From Actinomycetota bacterium (lineage in GTDB: Bacteria; Actinomycetota; Acidimicrobiia; Acidimicrobiales; Ilumatobacteraceae), in NCBI GenBank assembly GCA_016870215.1, contig VGCD01000002.1, forward strand, positions 1 to 64,000: a stretch of DNA of 64,000 bases. The letters are read 5' to 3'. The translations under genes and the position numbers were made by a program. The notes under the pieces are model-generated. The model searched no databases, was not told the DNA's origin, and worked only from the letters and a program-made list of their open reading frames with translations. Below are positions 7,846 to 16,285 of this stretch, one piece after another. Position 1 is the first letter of the stretch. Each line of letters starts with the position of its first letter.

Positions 7846-8712
7846 GTGAATCACCAACGGTGCATCATCCTCGCTGGTGCCGGTGTGGTGCGAGACGGGG
7901 TAGTAGACGACCTGCGTGACGTCGTGGTGCGCACGAACATCGGGGTATTCAATTCATGGGCTGCCAAAGGGTTGTTTCAGTGGGACAGCCCGGCACACTT
8001 CGGCACGATCGGCTTGCAGCGCGACGACTTTGTGCGTGCGGAACTTAGTGCGGCAGACGACGTTGTGGTGGTGGGCTGCGACGAACATGAAGCACCACGA
8101 GGATTACTCACAGATCTTGGTGTCAAGTGGCGAGATATAGCAACTGGTGATCTCCGCACGTTCTCTCACATTGGTCATGACTCCATGCCGGAGCGACCGC
8201 CCGTGTACGGAGAACTAGCAGCGGTATGTGGACCGTTATACGAAGAAGATTCATTGCCACTGAATCCGGGACGAGCTGCGCGCGACTTGTCACTGTGGTT
8301 GCCCGATGATGGCTTCGCGACGGCAGACGCAAACATCTGTGGCTTCTGGCTTGGTCGCGCATTTCCCACGAGACATCTTGGAAGTGTTGTCTTACCAACG
8401 TCGCCGGTCACAGGCTTTGCGGCCACCAATGCACTGCGCGCTTCTGCCATCGGTCAGACAGTCGTGGTTGTCGCACCATCTTTGGACGAAGCATCGGTGT
8501 CTGTCATGGAAAGTGCTCGTCGAGCACATCAATCTTTCATTGTCGAGTTGTGGACGGCTACCGGCCCGGTTCTCACTACGCATGAACGCCTCAAGCAGTT
8601 GACGTCAGCACAGTCGCAAGGCGGTGTGCAGGTTGTTGAAGTGGCGGTCAACTTCAATGCATTGTCGCGCCTCGAGGAGGTGTGTGGACCTCCGCGCGTG
8701 TGGGGTCTCTAA
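7846..8712 (+). CDS. Truncated ThDP-enzyme-like protein lacking cofactor motifs
   Basis: A 288-residue protein resembling the middle and pyrophosphate domains of acetolactate-synthase-type enzymes. Residues 5-75 match the middle domain (ILAGAGV, WAAKGLF, HFGTIGLQ, DDVVVVGCDEHE). Residues 145-250 resemble the ThDP pyrophosphate domain (VLPTSPVTGFAATNALRASA, then a VVVVAP strand). The N-terminal pyrimidine domain is absent. The GDG...N motif that holds Mg-diphosphate is replaced by APSLDE. It is therefore unlikely to be a normal ThDP enzyme. It has an intact reading frame and starts with GTG. It may need a partner subunit or serve a non-catalytic role. Family recognition is by eye and moderate. 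Confidence 0.6.
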   Translation: MNHQRCIILAGAGVVRDGVVDDLRDVVVRTNIGVFNSWAAKGLFQWDSPAHFGTIGLQRDDFVRAELSAADDVVVVGCDEHEAPRGLLTDLGVKWRDIATGDLRTFSHIGHDSMPERPPVYGELAAVCGPLYEEDSLPLNPGRAARDLSLWLPDDGFATADANICGFWLGRAFPTRHLGSVVLPTSPVTGFAATNALRASAIGQTVVVVAPSLDEASVSVMESARRAHQSFIVELWTATGPVLTTHERLKQLTSAQSQGGVQVVEVAVNFNALSRLEEVCGPPRVWGL

Positions 8713-8722
8713 CGAGAGGTCC
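8703..8722. terminator. Weak hairpin at convergent overlap
   Basis: A stem of CTCT/AGAG plus two G-C pairs joined through G-T wobbles, with an AACG loop, covers the 4-base overlap between the ThDP-like and isochorismatase-like genes. Weak. Confidence 0.2.
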
Positions 8723-9329
8723 AGCAACTGATGATTGTTTGTGAGTCGCTCACAGTGGACATCGACGGCAGCATGTTGACCAGTACTCCTTGGGCGTAGT
8801 CCTCAGGGAAACCAGCTACACAGTCGCGAGCCACCACCACGTTGTATCCGAGGTTCACAGCCTCGATTGTCATGCCGGGGACACCCACATTCAAAGACAC
8901 TCCGCAGATGACAACAGTCTCGATATCACGTTTGCTGAGTTGCTGATGCAAGTCACTACCAGTGAACGGTGTGACACTCGCATGACGCTCTGATATGAGG
9001 TCAGTCGGATGGGGACCAAGCATCGGCAACACTTGTGCTTGTTCCGACCCTTGAAGCAAGTAGTTGGGATCTTTTCGTGCCGCCGACATGAGTGGTAGAT
9101 CCATGCGCGTGCCCTCACGTGATTCAGTCATTGTGAACACACAATGGCCGACTGTGGCACCAGTAGCCCGCGCAGCGTTCAGCAGCTGTGCTGTGTTCTC
9201 CTCGACACCGGCCGCGGCGACCGCATCACGAAGCTGACGGAACAATGCCGAGTCGCCGCAGATGCCACGTTGCAGTTCCATGGTGAGAACGGCAGTTTTT
9301 GCAGGAGCGACGAGCGCAGACAGTTCCAT
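8709..9329 (-). CDS. Isochorismatase-fold protein with altered catalytic triad
   Basis: A 206-residue protein of the isochorismatase/cysteine-hydrolase superfamily. The fold landmarks are clear: TMELQRG at 16-22, the SxTPFTGSDL region near 118, and ICGVSLNVGVPGMTIEA at 141-157, ending with RDCVAG. In cysteine hydrolases the triad is Asp-Lys-Cys. Here the Asp position is E18, the Lys position carries R/H and the nucleophile position is G149. True isochorismatases also lack the Cys, and an actinobacterial subfamily with MELQRG and GMTIEA motifs exists. Amidase activity is therefore unlikely and the substrate is open. It is convergent with and overlaps the ThDP-like gene by 4 bases. Confidence 0.78.
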   Translation of the reverse strand: MELSALVAPAKTAVLTMELQRGICGDSALFRQLRDAVAAAGVEENTAQLLNAARATGATVGHCVFTMTESREGTRMDLPLMSAARKDPNYLLQGSEQAQVLPMLGPHPTDLISERHASVTPFTGSDLHQQLSKRDIETVVICGVSLNVGVPGMTIEAVNLGYNVVVARDCVAGFPEDYAQGVLVNMLPSMSTVSDSQTIISCWTSR

Positions 9330-9433
9330 GGCACGTCACGGTAGTTCGCTGCCATGTGCGTTGTCAGGCCCACCTGAACTAGCGTCGGTGTCTCACGCAC
9401 CGGGGGTTTGGTGCCGCAAACACAGGGGGATCT

Positions 9434-10225
9434 ATGGGTAAGCCAATCGAATTGGGAACGCTGCTGTTCACGATGGTCGAGCCTCACAAGGGCCACGAAG
9501 TTGAGTACAACCGCTGGTACGAGACCGACCACTTCTATGGCGGTTGCATGGTCGCACAGTACAACTTTGCCGGTGATCGATTCGTGGCGACTCGTGACTT
9601 GAAAGAGTTGCGGTACCCGAAAGAGTCACCGATGACTCCAGACCCCAAGGTCGGGTCGTATCTCGCCATTTATTGGGTGCTGAAAGGTTTCCACGACGAA
9701 TGGAATCGATGGAGCGTCGACATGGTGCATCAGTTGCACTCAACAGGTCGAATGTTCGCTCAGCGCGACCACATTCACACCGTGTTGTACGAGAAGGCAT
9801 GGTCCATTCAGAAAGATGAGCGCGGAACTCCGGTCGAACAAGCACTCGATCGCAACTACGACGGCATCATCGTCAATGTTGGCGAATTGAACGAAGGGCA
9901 CACCCACGCAGAGCTTGAGGCGTGGACTCGCGACACGTGGGCGCCTCGTGCAATGAGCAAGAAGTGGGGACCAGATCTCATCTTGAACGCACTGCCATTG
10001 CCGCTACTCGATGACGCACCCGCTGAAATTCCGCGCATGAAAAATGCTGACCGCCGCTTTCTCCAAATTCACTTCGTTGACCACGACCCGAAGAAGAAGT
10101 GGGACAAGGGCTACGGCAATTTCGGAGCAGACCTCGAAGCAAGTGGCATCGGAACGCACTTGTGGACGTCACCGTTCAAACAGACTTTGTTCGGGACCGA
10201 CAAGTACACCGACAAGTTGTGGTGA
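9434..10225 (+). CDS. Conserved hypothetical, EthD/NIPSNAP-like repeat protein
   Basis: A 263-residue soluble protein without signal peptide. An N-terminal module contains a strand (LGTLLFTM) and EYNRWYETDH, close to the N-x-WY-x2-H helix start of dimeric alpha/beta barrels. A second module (about 140-240) starts with a DGIIVNVGEL strand and a similar ELEAWTRDTWAPRAM helix. This suggests a duplicated ferredoxin-like barrel. AGGGGG lies just upstream of the ATG. The next gene, a nucleoside-sugar-epimerase-like reductase, overlaps its stop by GTGA, and an LLM oxidoreductase follows, so all three are likely one operon. Function unknown. Confidence 0.75.
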   Translation: MGKPIELGTLLFTMVEPHKGHEVEYNRWYETDHFYGGCMVAQYNFAGDRFVATRDLKELRYPKESPMTPDPKVGSYLAIYWVLKGFHDEWNRWSVDMVHQLHSTGRMFAQRDHIHTVLYEKAWSIQKDERGTPVEQALDRNYDGIIVNVGELNEGHTHAELEAWTRDTWAPRAMSKKWGPDLILNALPLPLLDDAPAEIPRMKNADRRFLQIHFVDHDPKKKWDKGYGNFGADLEASGIGTHLWTSPFKQTLFGTDKYTDKLW

Positions 10226-11172
10226 GTGCCGCCGTGGATCTCGCTCAATACAAAGGCAAGAGAGTCCTGGTCACTGGGGTGACTGGCTGGGTGGCAGGCC
10301 CAATCGCTGAGGGTTTGGCGACTGCAGGTGCAACTGTGTTTGGTGCATCGCGCTTCGCAAAGCCTGAGCAGCGCACGGAATGGGAAGGCAAAGGCGTCAC
10401 GCCGGTCAGCGTGGACCTTGAGCAAGGGCGTTTCGATGAAGTGCCTGCAGATCTCGACTTTGTGTTGCACTTCGCTGTGTCGAAAACATCAGACTTCGAG
10501 CAGGCGTTTGCGGCGAATGCAGAGGGCAGCGCAGCACTCATGGAAGTGGCGGCATCTCGATCAAACAAGCTTGCAGCGTTTTTGCACTGCTCGTCCACTG
10601 CGGTCTACGAGCCGAAAGACCATGAACCACGCAAGGAAACCGATCTGTTGGGCGACAGTCATCGGCCGATGCCGGGCATGCCCACATACAGCATTTCGAA
10701 AATTGCCGGAGAAGTATTGGTGCGCTACACGGCCAAGCGTCTTGGTGTTCCCACTGTCGTGGCACGGTTGAACGTGCCATATGGTGACGCATATGGGTGG
10801 ATGTTGTTCCATCTCATGATGATGGAACGCGACATCCCTGTTCCGGTGCATGTCAATCAGCCGACGTCGTACACGCCAATTCATGCAGATGACATCAATC
10901 GCAGCATTCCCTATTTGTTGTCGACGGCATCGACCCCAGCAAACGTCATCAACTGGGGTGGCGACGAGGTGGCAGGCATCGAAGATTGGTGTGAAGAAAT
11001 GGGGCAACTCACCGGACTTGTCCCGAAGTACAACCCGACAACGGCCACCATTGCCGCCATCATTCCTAATCTTGAGAAGTTGCACGCCACGGGGTTTCGT
11101 TCACAAGTTGGCTGGCGCGAGGGCATTCGTCGACTTGTCACGACATGTCGTCCAGACTTGTTGAAGAAATAG
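10222..11172 (+). CDS. NAD-dependent epimerase/dehydratase family protein
   Basis: A 316-residue extended SDR. The nucleotide-binding loop is VLVTGVTGWVAG (about 17-28), slightly different from the usual TGxxGxxG. The active site has CSSTAVY (Ser) and YSISK (Tyr-Lys). The start is the GTG at 10222, which overlaps the preceding TGA; an upstream ATG would add 41 residues inside the previous gene. Members include 3-beta-hydroxysteroid dehydrogenase/isomerase-like and sugar-epimerase-like enzymes, so a steroid or CoA-ester keto reduction is possible but not shown. It is the middle gene of a three-gene operon. Confidence 0.83.
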   Translation: MSAAVDLAQYKGKRVLVTGVTGWVAGPIAEGLATAGATVFGASRFAKPEQRTEWEGKGVTPVSVDLEQGRFDEVPADLDFVLHFAVSKTSDFEQAFAANAEGSAALMEVAASRSNKLAAFLHCSSTAVYEPKDHEPRKETDLLGDSHRPMPGMPTYSISKIAGEVLVRYTAKRLGVPTVVARLNVPYGDAYGWMLFHLMMMERDIPVPVHVNQPTSYTPIHADDINRSIPYLLSTASTPANVINWGGDEVAGIEDWCEEMGQLTGLVPKYNPTTATIAAIIPNLEKLHATGFRSQVGWREGIRRLVTTCRPDLLKK

Positions 11173-11175
11173 CAC

Positions 11176-12015
11176 ATGCACCTCGGTCTCACCATCTTCA
11201 ATACGGACAGGTCGATGAATGTCGTCAACCTCGCGGTCGAGGCTGAGGCACGTGGTTTTTATTCGCTCTACATTCCTGAACACACGCACATTCCAACCAG
11301 CCGACTCACACCAGCACCAACCGGTGATTCCAAACTGGCAGATGACTACAAGCGCAGTCTTGACCCGCTTGTGTCACTCGGAGCCTGCGCTGCCGTCACG
11401 TCGAAGTTGAAGCTGGGAACTGGTGTTGCCTTGGTCGTTGAGCATGACCCGATTGCGTATGCAAAAGAGTGGGCGACCCTTGACTTCATCAGCGGCGGAC
11501 GCGCGGTGTGCGGAGTGGGCTATGGCTGGAACAAAGAGGAAATGGCCGACCATGGTGTTGACTACGTGACACGTCGTGAACGCACTCGTGAGTACATGTT
11601 GGCGATGAACGCCCTCTGGCGTGATGAAGTGGCCGAGTTCAAGGGTGAGTATGTGTCATTTGAACCATCGTGGGCGTGGCCAAAGCCTGTTCAACAGCCC
11701 CGCATTCGCACACTCATTGGTGGTGCTCCCGGTCCAAAGATGTTTGCAGCAATCGCTGAGTGGGCTGATGGTTGGATTCCGATCGGCGGAGCGGGTATTC
11801 GCGACTCACTCCCGATCTTGCGAGACGCGTGGGCGCAACACAATCGCACTGGATTGCCAGACATCGTTCCGTTCGGCACATTGCCATCAGACGACAAGTT
11901 GGCGTATTACCGAGAGATTGGTTGCACCGAAGTCGTGTTGCGAGTTCCGGCTGCTGACCGTGACACGGTGCTGCAGACACTCGATTCGTTCGCCGCGTAC
12001 GTCGGCAAGTTCTGA
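11176..12015 (+). CDS. LLM-class F420-dependent oxidoreductase
   Basis: A 279-residue luciferase-like TIM barrel. Typical landmarks are LGLTIFNTD at the first strand, the IPEHTHIP active-site histidine region, LKLGTGVALVVEHDP, a GRAVCGVGYGWNKEE phosphate-binding segment and IGGAPGPK near residue 180. This subgroup normally uses the deazaflavin F420 in actinobacteria, though FMN cannot be excluded from sequence alone. It starts 3 bases after the epimerase-like gene. F420 enzymes reduce or oxidise alcohols, imines and enoyl groups. The substrate here is unknown. Confidence 0.85.
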   Translation: MHLGLTIFNTDRSMNVVNLAVEAEARGFYSLYIPEHTHIPTSRLTPAPTGDSKLADDYKRSLDPLVSLGACAAVTSKLKLGTGVALVVEHDPIAYAKEWATLDFISGGRAVCGVGYGWNKEEMADHGVDYVTRRERTREYMLAMNALWRDEVAEFKGEYVSFEPSWAWPKPVQQPRIRTLIGGAPGPKMFAAIAEWADGWIPIGGAGIRDSLPILRDAWAQHNRTGLPDIVPFGTLPSDDKLAYYREIGCTEVVLRVPAADRDTVLQTLDSFAAYVGKF

Positions 12016-12039
12016 TCGCGCACAGCGCAGATCGTGCGG

Positions 12040-13107
12040 CTAGGACAGCCCGATCATCGACCGCAGCAAGTCACGGTGCATGATGAGCTGTTCTGGCTCG
12101 TCCGGTTCCGCGGCCTCGCCGTAGGCAATCTGACGACGCGATGTGCGAATTGAGATGGCAGCAAAACGCATTGCGGCATACACCTGGTACCACGTGAGGT
12201 CACCGGGGTCGTGTCCGCCGGCCGCCACATAATCAGCGATGACGTCTTCCTCGACCATCATGTCGGGGAAACCTGGCATGCCCATGACTTCAGCGATGTT
12301 CTGGAAGAAACGGTGCATGAACACCATCCATCCGACGTCGACACCGGGGTGCCCAACGTTCACCATTTCCCAGTCGAGAACGGCAACGGGTTGCGATTTG
12401 CGGAACAACATGTTTCCGATACGCGCATCGCCCCACGACAACACCACAGGACCTGGGTTTGCGGGCATATTGCGCTCGAGGTAATCGAAGGCGGCCTCGA
12501 TTGTGGGGTAGGAGATGCCAGCGCGTGACCACTCGTAGTACTCGCGCTGTTCTTTCAGCATTCGACGAAGCGGCTCTTGCAAGTTCGGAGCAGCAAAAGA
12601 GATGTCCTCGTTCTCCAGCGGAATCGCATGAATCTTGGCAAGCACCGTCGCGGCATTGCGTTGCAAATCTCGTCGCTCTTCAGCTGACATCGCATCAAGG
12701 AAACTGCCGCCGAATGTGTAAGGCATCATGTCTGGTGGTGCCTGACCTTCGATGCGGTCCATGATGAAAAACGGTGCACCGAGAATCGACTCGTCGAGTT
12801 CCACATCAGACACATTTGGAACCGGCACATCACTGCGTGCACCTACGAATTGCATGGCCTTGTACTGAGCTTCAAGGTCATACACCGGGAATACCGGCCA
12901 GTCATCCATGCTCGGGCGGATTCGTGCGACCTTCGGATACTTCATTCCACCCGGGTCGAGATTGAACAGAATTGTCTCACTACTCATGCCGGTGCCGGAA
13001 GGAACTCCGACATCGAGAATGGCCACAGCGTGGTTGAGTCGTTGTTCGTACCAGTGCTTTAGGGCCTCGGCAATGTGCTCCGGTTTTCTTTTTGATGGAA
13101 GCGGCAT
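12040..13107 (-). CDS. APH/choline-kinase-like phosphotransferase (ACAD10/11-type)
   Basis: A 355-residue protein kinase-like fold. The catalytic Brenner motif is present as LSWGDARIGNM (Asp and Asn), followed by the metal-binding DWEMV. The ATG at 13107 is preferred because the upstream in-frame start lies inside the preceding gene. The same family forms the N-terminal domain of ACAD10/ACAD11, which phosphorylates 4-hydroxyacyl-CoA before dehydration. Stand-alone copies often sit with acyl-CoA dehydrogenases in actinobacteria. Its place among CoA-ester genes supports a hydroxyacyl-CoA kinase rather than antibiotic resistance. This is inference. Confidence 0.8.
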   Translation of the reverse strand: MPLPSKRKPEHIAEALKHWYEQRLNHAVAILDVGVPSGTGMSSETILFNLDPGGMKYPKVARIRPSMDDWPVFPVYDLEAQYKAMQFVGARSDVPVPNVSDVELDESILGAPFFIMDRIEGQAPPDMMPYTFGGSFLDAMSAEERRDLQRNAATVLAKIHAIPLENEDISFAAPNLQEPLRRMLKEQREYYEWSRAGISYPTIEAAFDYLERNMPANPGPVVLSWGDARIGNMLFRKSQPVAVLDWEMVNVGHPGVDVGWMVFMHRFFQNIAEVMGMPGFPDMMVEEDVIADYVAAGGHDPGDLTWYQVYAAMRFAAISIRTSRRQIAYGEAAEPDEPEQLIMHRDLLRSMIGLS

Positions 13108-13112
13108 GACTG

Positions 13113-13526
13113 TCAGCGCATGTACAGGAGTTGTTCGAAACGATCCGCGATTTTCCAACCGTCACTCGTGCGCTTCACCTTGTCCCGGTACCAACCGCAC
13201 GCCTCCATGTAGTGAGGCGTGTCGCCAGGAATACGCATGACCATCTTGTACATGCTGCGCACATTTGCAGTGTCGTCGCCGGTGAATTCGATGACGACAT
13301 TGCTCGCTTGGCTCGCGGAGATGTCGAACATTCCGAACACGCCTTTTAACCATTCAGCTGCTTCAGCCGGAGTACCGGCAACACCCCCTGCAGTGGTGTA
13401 GTCAGCGTGGCCGTCAGCGGTGAAACAGCCCGTCCATACGTCGAAGTCGCGGTCGAGCATCGCGTATGAATACGTGTTGAGAAGCTCGGAAATGAGTATC
13501 CGGTCTCCAGCGCGTGCGTCTTGCAT
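13113..13526 (-). CDS. SnoaL/NTF2-like protein
   Basis: A 137-residue single-domain NTF2-like protein. It opens with an amphipathic helix pair (SELLNTYSYAMLDRDFDVW), then FTADGHADY, GGVAGTPAEAAEWL, and ends with WYRDKVKRTSDGWKIADR, the usual last strands. The ATG at 13526 has GGGGG six bases upstream; an upstream TTG is less likely. Members include steroid delta-isomerases and limonene-epoxide-type hydrolases, but no diagnostic catalytic set is evident. It lies 5 bases before the phosphotransferase and probably shares its transcript. Confidence 0.8.
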   Translation of the reverse strand: MQDARAGDRILISELLNTYSYAMLDRDFDVWTGCFTADGHADYTTAGGVAGTPAEAAEWLKGVFGMFDISASQASNVVIEFTGDDTANVRSMYKMVMRIPGDTPHYMEACGWYRDKVKRTSDGWKIADRFEQLLYMR

Positions 13527-13573
13527 GTTGTCCCCCAATATGTCGGCCGCCCTCGCGGCTATTGCAAAGAGTT

Positions 13574-14764
13574 CTAGCCCAACTGGGTGCCGAGGATGGA
13601 AATGAACGACACCATTTCGCCGGGGTAGCCGCCGAGGTTGTGGGTGAGGGCGAGTGAGCGGTCTGTCGAGATCTGACGTTCGTCTCCGGCCTCGCCACGA
13701 AGCTGAAGCCAGGCTTCGAACATCATGCGCAGTCCCGAGGCACCCACCGGGTGTCCAAAGGACTTGAGTCCACCGTCAGGGTTCACTGGCAATTGTCCCT
13801 TCAGATCGAAGCGACCATCGAGAACGTCCTTCCATGCGGTGCCGCGAGGGCTGAATTGCAGATCTTCCATGAGGACAAGTTCGGTGATGGTGAAGCAGTC
13901 GTGCACTTCGGCGAGTGCAATTTGGTTGCTTGGGTCAGTGACACCAGCCTGCGCATACGCATCGACGGCACACGCCGCAATTTCTGGAAACGTCGTGTAG
14001 TCGTACTCAGGGTTGGTGAGCCCCGAGCCATTACCGGCAACGAACGACAGGGCTTTCACATACAACGGCTTGTCGGTGTACTTGTGTGCATCTTCGGCAC
14101 GACAGATGATTGCTGCCGCAGCGCCATCGGCAACGCCGGCACAATCGAACACACCCAAGTCGCCGGCAACTTTCGGTGACTTCTTGATGGTGTCCATCGA
14201 CACTTCTTTGCGGAACTGCGCGCGACTGTTGCGTGCACCGTTGTAATGGTTCTTCCACGCGACGTGTGCGATCGCTTCGCGAAGCTCGTCTTGGTCGACC
14301 CCGAATTTCTTCGCATACGCCGGAGCGACCATCGAGAACATTGCCGCTGCGGTGAGTGTGCGACCAGTTCCATCATTCGGCGGCGGTACGGCGTTCAAAC
14401 CCTGAAAGCCACTGTCCTTTGTTTTTTCGACGCCGACGGCCATGGCAAGGTCATATGCACCACTGGCGACCGCGTATGCCGCTTGACGCAACGCCTCGCT
14501 TCCGGTGGCACAGAAGTTTTCGACACGCGTGACTGGTTTGTTGTCCAACTGCAAGGGTCGAGACAAGGTGATTCCGCTCATGCCGCCCTGTGCTGTGCCA
14601 AGCCAATATGCGTCGACGTCGTTCTTGGCGACACCTGCAGATGAGTAGCACTGGTTTGATGCTTCGATGACGAGGTCGTCGAGGCCGAGGTCCCAATGTT
14701 CGACGAAATTGGTGCAACCCATTCCGACGATGGCTACTCGGTCTTTGATTCCATGCGATGCCAT
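13574..14764 (-). CDS. SCP2-type thiolase / lipid-transfer protein
   Basis: A 396-residue thiolase-fold protein of the SCPx/Ltp branch. The nucleophile is C85 (VENFCATGSEA), the HDCFTITEL motif typical of SCP2 thiolases is present, and the GHPVGASG histidine loop is intact. As usual in this branch, the second classical Cys is absent (THNLGG). Such proteins cleave 3-ketoacyl-CoA, or act as retro-aldolases when paired with a DUF35 protein (Ltp2-ChsH2 in cholesterol side-chain loss). Here the gene directly follows a ketosynthase-like/DUF35 fusion, so a complex between the two is likely. The exact reaction is unresolved. Confidence 0.87.
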   Translation of the reverse strand: MASHGIKDRVAIVGMGCTNFVEHWDLGLDDLVIEASNQCYSSAGVAKNDVDAYWLGTAQGGMSGITLSRPLQLDNKPVTRVENFCATGSEALRQAAYAVASGAYDLAMAVGVEKTKDSGFQGLNAVPPPNDGTGRTLTAAAMFSMVAPAYAKKFGVDQDELREAIAHVAWKNHYNGARNSRAQFRKEVSMDTIKKSPKVAGDLGVFDCAGVADGAAAAIICRAEDAHKYTDKPLYVKALSFVAGNGSGLTNPEYDYTTFPEIAACAVDAYAQAGVTDPSNQIALAEVHDCFTITELVLMEDLQFSPRGTAWKDVLDGRFDLKGQLPVNPDGGLKSFGHPVGASGLRMMFEAWLQLRGEAGDERQISTDRSLALTHNLGGYPGEMVSFISILGTQLG

Positions 14765-14795
14765 GTTCGTTTCTCCTTCTCAGAACGTCGTCAGG

Positions 14796-16196
14796 TCAGT
14801 TGTCCCGGACCAGCGTCGCTTTCCAGAAATAGTTGGGGATGTCGTCAACAGTGAAGAGACGACGGAATGTCATGCGCACCCGTCGACCGATTTTCACTTC
14901 TTCGATATCGATGTCACATAGTTCGACAGGCAAACGACCACCACCATCAAAGTCGACCACCGCAAAAACGATGGGTGGGCTTGGCGAATAGGCAAGGCGA
15001 TCGATGGTGAAAGTGGCGATGGTTCCAAGAACGTCTGCCATCGGTGCATCTTCCATGTCATCGGTGCGCTGACCATCCACGGAAACGCGCAACGGCGGGA
15101 GATGCACGCTTCCGGTGGTCTTGTCTCGTGAGCCGATGAAGCCGTACTTCCACTTCTCGCTTCGTGCAGCAGCAGTTGCCGAGACGCGTTGCGGCTCAGG
15201 GCGCCGTGGTGGCTCAATCGACATCATGCCGCGCCATGAGAGGAACTTGCCGTATGAGAGTGGTGCTCCACCGTTGACCTGCTCGTCAAAGCTCGGAGTA
15301 GGTCGTGCGGCCCTCAGATGTTCAGTCGTGCGCAAGATGATGACGTCGGCGCCGTCAGTGAGTGACACCAATGCAACTACCTGATTGGCTTCACTGCTCT
15401 CGAGCAGGCTTGCAAGAAGTAGCCCTGGGTGAGCAGCGCCAGAGTTGCCGATGGTCGGGACCACATCACCGACGACTTTCGCCACACCCAACTTCGCGGC
15501 TATAGATGACGCCACACGCGCATGTGGCGAGGCCACTGTAATCATCGCGACATCTTCGGTCGACACCTTTGCATCGGCGAGCGCTTGTTTCCACGCAGCC
15601 TTGGCAAGGGGGGTGTAGGTGACTTCACTGAATTTCTCATCCCACACTTTTGTGCGGACAGAACCAGGTGAACGCCAACGGTCGATGAACTCCTCCGTCG
15701 CACTTGTCACCGCGAGAATCTCTGCAGCGACCGGGGCGGAAGACGAATCGCCGATGACGAACGCAGCCCCGGCGTCACCACCGTTTGCCTCTTCGGCACT
15801 ACCTGCGAGACCAGTGCGGATATCGGCGCTGGTCACGAGAGTCGTGACGTTGCTGCGCGCTGCCATCATCAGACCACCAACTGCGCTGCGAACGCTGGCG
15901 CCGAGATCGAGTGCTGTGACTGAATCGTTCAGACGGAGAGCGGCATGAATGACCGTGGCGTTGGTCTTGTCTGCATACGTCGGGCTGACAGTGGAGAACA
16001 ACAGTTGTTGCAGGCTGATCTTTCGACCACGCAAAGCACTGCGTGCGGCTTCAACGGCCATCGTCGTTGGATCTTCGTCAAATGATGCAACAGTGCGCGT
16101 TCCCTTGCCCCCACCTTGACCAACGAACGGAGCGATGGAGGACTTGTCGAGTCGTCGGTAGGGCAAATACGTGCCCCATGTGATGATTCCTTGCAC
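14796..16196 (-). CDS. HMG-CoA-synthase-like / DUF35 OB-fold fusion
   Basis: A 466-residue fusion. Residues 1-310 follow archaeal-type HMG-CoA synthase/KAS-III architecture (GIITWGTYLPYRRL, FDEDPTTMAVEAAR, a late GNSGAAHPGLLLASLL). The catalytic cysteine region reads LDLGASVRSAVGG and contains no Cys. Residues 330-466 are a DUF35 OB-fold domain, but the Cys4 zinc ribbon that normally precedes it has lost its cysteines. The protein is thus probably a scaffold or acyl-CoA channel for the neighbouring SCP2 thiolase, comparable with archaeal thiolase/HMGCS/DUF35 complexes. The start is GTG, inside a small TTGCA-N3-TGCAA dyad. Confidence 0.78.
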   Translation of the reverse strand: MQGIITWGTYLPYRRLDKSSIAPFVGQGGGKGTRTVASFDEDPTTMAVEAARSALRGRKISLQQLLFSTVSPTYADKTNATVIHAALRLNDSVTALDLGASVRSAVGGLMMAARSNVTTLVTSADIRTGLAGSAEEANGGDAGAAFVIGDSSSAPVAAEILAVTSATEEFIDRWRSPGSVRTKVWDEKFSEVTYTPLAKAAWKQALADAKVSTEDVAMITVASPHARVASSIAAKLGVAKVVGDVVPTIGNSGAAHPGLLLASLLESSEANQVVALVSLTDGADVIILRTTEHLRAARPTPSFDEQVNGGAPLSYGKFLSWRGMMSIEPPRRPEPQRVSATAAARSEKWKYGFIGSRDKTTGSVHLPPLRVSVDGQRTDDMEDAPMADVLGTIATFTIDRLAYSPSPPIVFAVVDFDGGGRLPVELCDIDIEEVKIGRRVRMTFRRLFTVDDIPNYFWKATLVRDN

Positions 16197-16285
16197 ACTG
16201 CAAGGCTAGTTGTTCGACCCCAAACGTCGGACATGAACGCGCGCCTCTTGTGTGCCTTTGGACGGTGCGCACTACGGTTTGTGTC

